From Herbaspirillum sp. RV1423 (lineage in GTDB: Bacteria; Pseudomonadota; Gammaproteobacteria; Burkholderiales; Burkholderiaceae_D): a DNA stretch of 64,000 nucleotides. The notes under the pieces were generated by a model. That model was not told the DNA's origin and searched no databases. It worked only from the letters and a program-made list of their open reading frames with translations. The position numbers and the translations under genes were made by a program. The stretch lies in assembly GCF_000577615.1 (NCBI RefSeq), contig NZ_CBXX010000011.1, forward strand, positions 62,001-126,000, given 5' to 3'. This document shows positions 63,886 through 64,000 of the stretch, piece by piece; the stretch's first letter is position 1, and every line of letters starts with the position of its first letter.

Positions 63886-63905
63886 TTAAATTGCAAGCAA
63901 TTTAA
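63886..63905. promoter_or_regulatory. OhrR operator upstream of ohrR
   Basis: TTAAATTGC-AA-GCAATTTAA is a perfect 9-bp inverted repeat, AT-rich like the TACAATT-AATTGTA OhrR sites known in other bacteria. It lies 25 bp before the ohrR start, consistent with autorepression. Confidence 0.65.
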
Positions 63906-64000
63906 ATAAAACTTCGACATGTCTCAAAAAAATACAACATGCTTGCCGGCAAGCAAACCGGCACCATCCGGTTAACGTTCGAAACGCTGCTCCACCATCT

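Overview
The window looks like a chromosomal segment of a betaproteobacterium, most likely Burkholderiales and plausibly Oxalobacteraceae (Herbaspirillum/Collimonas-like). This is inferred from gene content: a solitary RsxB next to endonuclease III, a Gcr-type 'specific recombinase', DUF1841, a bactofilin, an intracellular PHB depolymerase with a Cys nucleophile, a prokaryotic acyl-CoA-binding protein, and GC-rich codon use with long antisense ORFs. I see no rRNA, tRNA, CRISPR array, insertion sequence or prophage. Almost all of the window is densely packed protein-coding DNA.

Layout. 0.3-4.8 kb: a minus-strand envelope operon with three stop/start overlaps (secreted beta-propeller, polysaccharide deacetylase, sterol-desaturase-like hydroxylase, EI24 membrane protein), followed by a CinA-like domain protein. 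5-17.7 kb: housekeeping and metabolic genes (FKBP isomerase, ACBP, hydroxyacid dehydrogenase, Na+/H+ antiporter, pncB, fdxA, ferredoxin-NADP reductase, phaZ, rsxB-nth, two orphan amino-acid-type binding proteins, DUF1841). 17.8-23.7 kb: two small cytochromes c, the Gcr-like membrane protein, and a MoxR-GNAT-VWA cluster. 23.7-29.9 kb: metal efflux, with copZ <> copA-cueR and cadR <> cadA. Each pair is divergent, and I can see MerR-type promoters with 19-bp spacers at copZ, copA and cadA. 29.8-32.6 kb: an unusually arranged CoA-transferase divergent from a citrate-synthase-like enzyme carrying an N-terminal HTH. 32.6-36.8 kb: a periplasmic copper operon (Cys/His/Met-rich exported protein, TolC-type lipoprotein, Tat multicopper oxidase, cupredoxin, CusF-like chaperone). 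36.9-46.6 kb: acyl-CoA ligase, purU, bactofilin, a DUF898-M48 peptidase pair, two TetR regulators, and small or integral membrane proteins. 46.8-49.5 kb: a GGDEF/EAL signalling protein. 49.6-56.4 kb: a stress module of beta-propeller, DUF305, exported MsrA, MsrQ, MsrP and a CusRS-type two-component system. 56.4-64 kb: a TPR glycosyltransferase-like protein, a GbsR-type regulator with cydP-cydABX, DUF2867, and ohr-ohrR.

How the parts work together. The window is rich in copper, heavy-metal and oxidant defence. Cytoplasmic Cu(I) is handled by CopZ/CopA/CueR, Cd/Zn/Pb by CadA/CadR, and periplasmic copper by the multicopper oxidase operon. The CusRS-type system at 54.3-56.4 kb is tied by sequence to its likely targets. 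A perfect palindrome matching the E. coli CusR box (ATGACAA-N2-TTGTCAT) lies between msrP and the regulator, and a second near-perfect copy lies upstream of the DUF305/beta-propeller pair. This suggests that metal- or hypochlorite-type stress induces periplasmic methionine repair (MsrPQ plus an exported, single-cysteine MsrA) together with two exported proteins of unknown role.

The least explained items are a TetR gene bracketed by two copies of the same 22-bp operator, the second driving a 37-codon membrane peptide; the beta-propeller/deacetylase/desaturase/EI24 operon; the HTH-citrate synthase facing the rearranged CoA-transferase; and the natural Trp-to-Met change in the CusF-like copper site. 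All functions are read from sequence motifs and family knowledge. No database search was run.
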